Shown here: positions 6,841 through 6,886 of the stretch, piece after piece | Position numbering within the stretch: the first letter of the stretch is position 1 | Layout of the letters: every line of letters starts with the position of its first letter | NCBI GenBank assembly: GCA_946611525.1 | Contig: CAMODS010000068.1 | Span: forward strand, 1 to 6,886 | DNA length: 6,886 nt | From: an uncultured Lachnospiraceae bacterium | GTDB taxonomy: Bacteria; Bacillota; Clostridia; Lachnospirales; Lachnospiraceae | Reading direction: 5' to 3' | Made by a program: the position numbers and the translations under genes | The notes under the pieces: generated by a model | Told to the model about the DNA's origin: nothing | Seen by the model: the letters and a program-made list of their open reading frames with translations, nothing else | Database searches by the model: none

Positions 6841-6886
6841 GTCATCCTGAGCGAAGCGAAGGATCCAAATAAGAGATTCTTCGCTT
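6841..6886. repeat. Second copy of the palindromic repeat, cut by the window edge
   Basis: A complete half-unit at 6841-6866 matches the right arm of the 3184-3249 element, except that its loop is the intact GAA form. After an eight-base spacer the start of an inverted half-unit (6875-6886) follows and runs off the window. Bases 6854-6865 and 6875-6886 pair with one G-T mismatch. The half-units are arranged the opposite way round to the first copy: here the GGATC ends face each other, whereas between glyA and serS the GTCAT ends do. It lies upstream of secDF, so the two copies bracket secDF-glyA. Confidence 0.8.

Noticed and set aside
6784..6860. Promoter for secDF using the repeat's ATGAC as -35 and TTATAT as -10
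   Set aside because: The -10 matches only about three of six positions and the spacing must be stretched; a chance match in A/T-rich sequence is as likely.

Overview
The window reads as a stretch of Firmicutes chromosome, most likely from a Lachnospiraceae-type gut or rumen Clostridia. The reasons are a fused SecDF protein, strong GGAGG-type ribosome binding sites, moderate base composition by eye, and an SLC45-like MFS transporter of a kind I associate with that family. The taxonomic call is inference; no rRNA or tRNA gene is present to confirm it.

All five genes lie on the minus strand, so transcription runs from the right end of the window to the left. In that order they are secDF (6783-4522), glyA (4495-3248), serS (3169-1883), a compact alpha/beta hydrolase (1836-1174), and an MFS transporter (1129 to past the left edge, incomplete). 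Every gap is short (26 to 78 bases between genes, 103 bases to the right of secDF), so the window is almost fully coding. No CRISPR array, insertion-sequence transposase, phage gene or RNA gene is visible.

Region by region: secDF and glyA are 26 bases apart and look co-transcribed. The glyA-serS gap is almost entirely filled by a palindromic repeat of two inverted half-units. No promoter or T-box leader is seen there, so serS probably depends on read-through from secDF-glyA. A strong intrinsic terminator directly follows serS, and its U-tract runs straight into the ribosome binding site of the hydrolase. The hydrolase 3' end carries a good promoter (TTGCCT, 17 bases, extended TGA-TATAAT) that would give the MFS gene its own transcription start.

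Functionally, secDF supports Sec protein export, glyA interconverts serine and glycine and supplies one-carbon units, and serS charges tRNA with serine. glyA and serS therefore form a serine-centred pair. The hydrolase and transporter are accessory genes of unknown substrate.

The most interesting non-coding signal is the repeat, found between glyA and serS and again, cut by the window edge, upstream of secDF. Each half-unit can itself fold as a small hairpin capped by GCGAAGC. The sequence differences among the half-units fall either in the hairpin loop or at two positions that change together and keep a base pair. The second item of interest is the SerRS, whose active-site motifs differ from the common E. 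coli/Bacillus pattern. I see no clear evidence of an undescribed multi-gene system.
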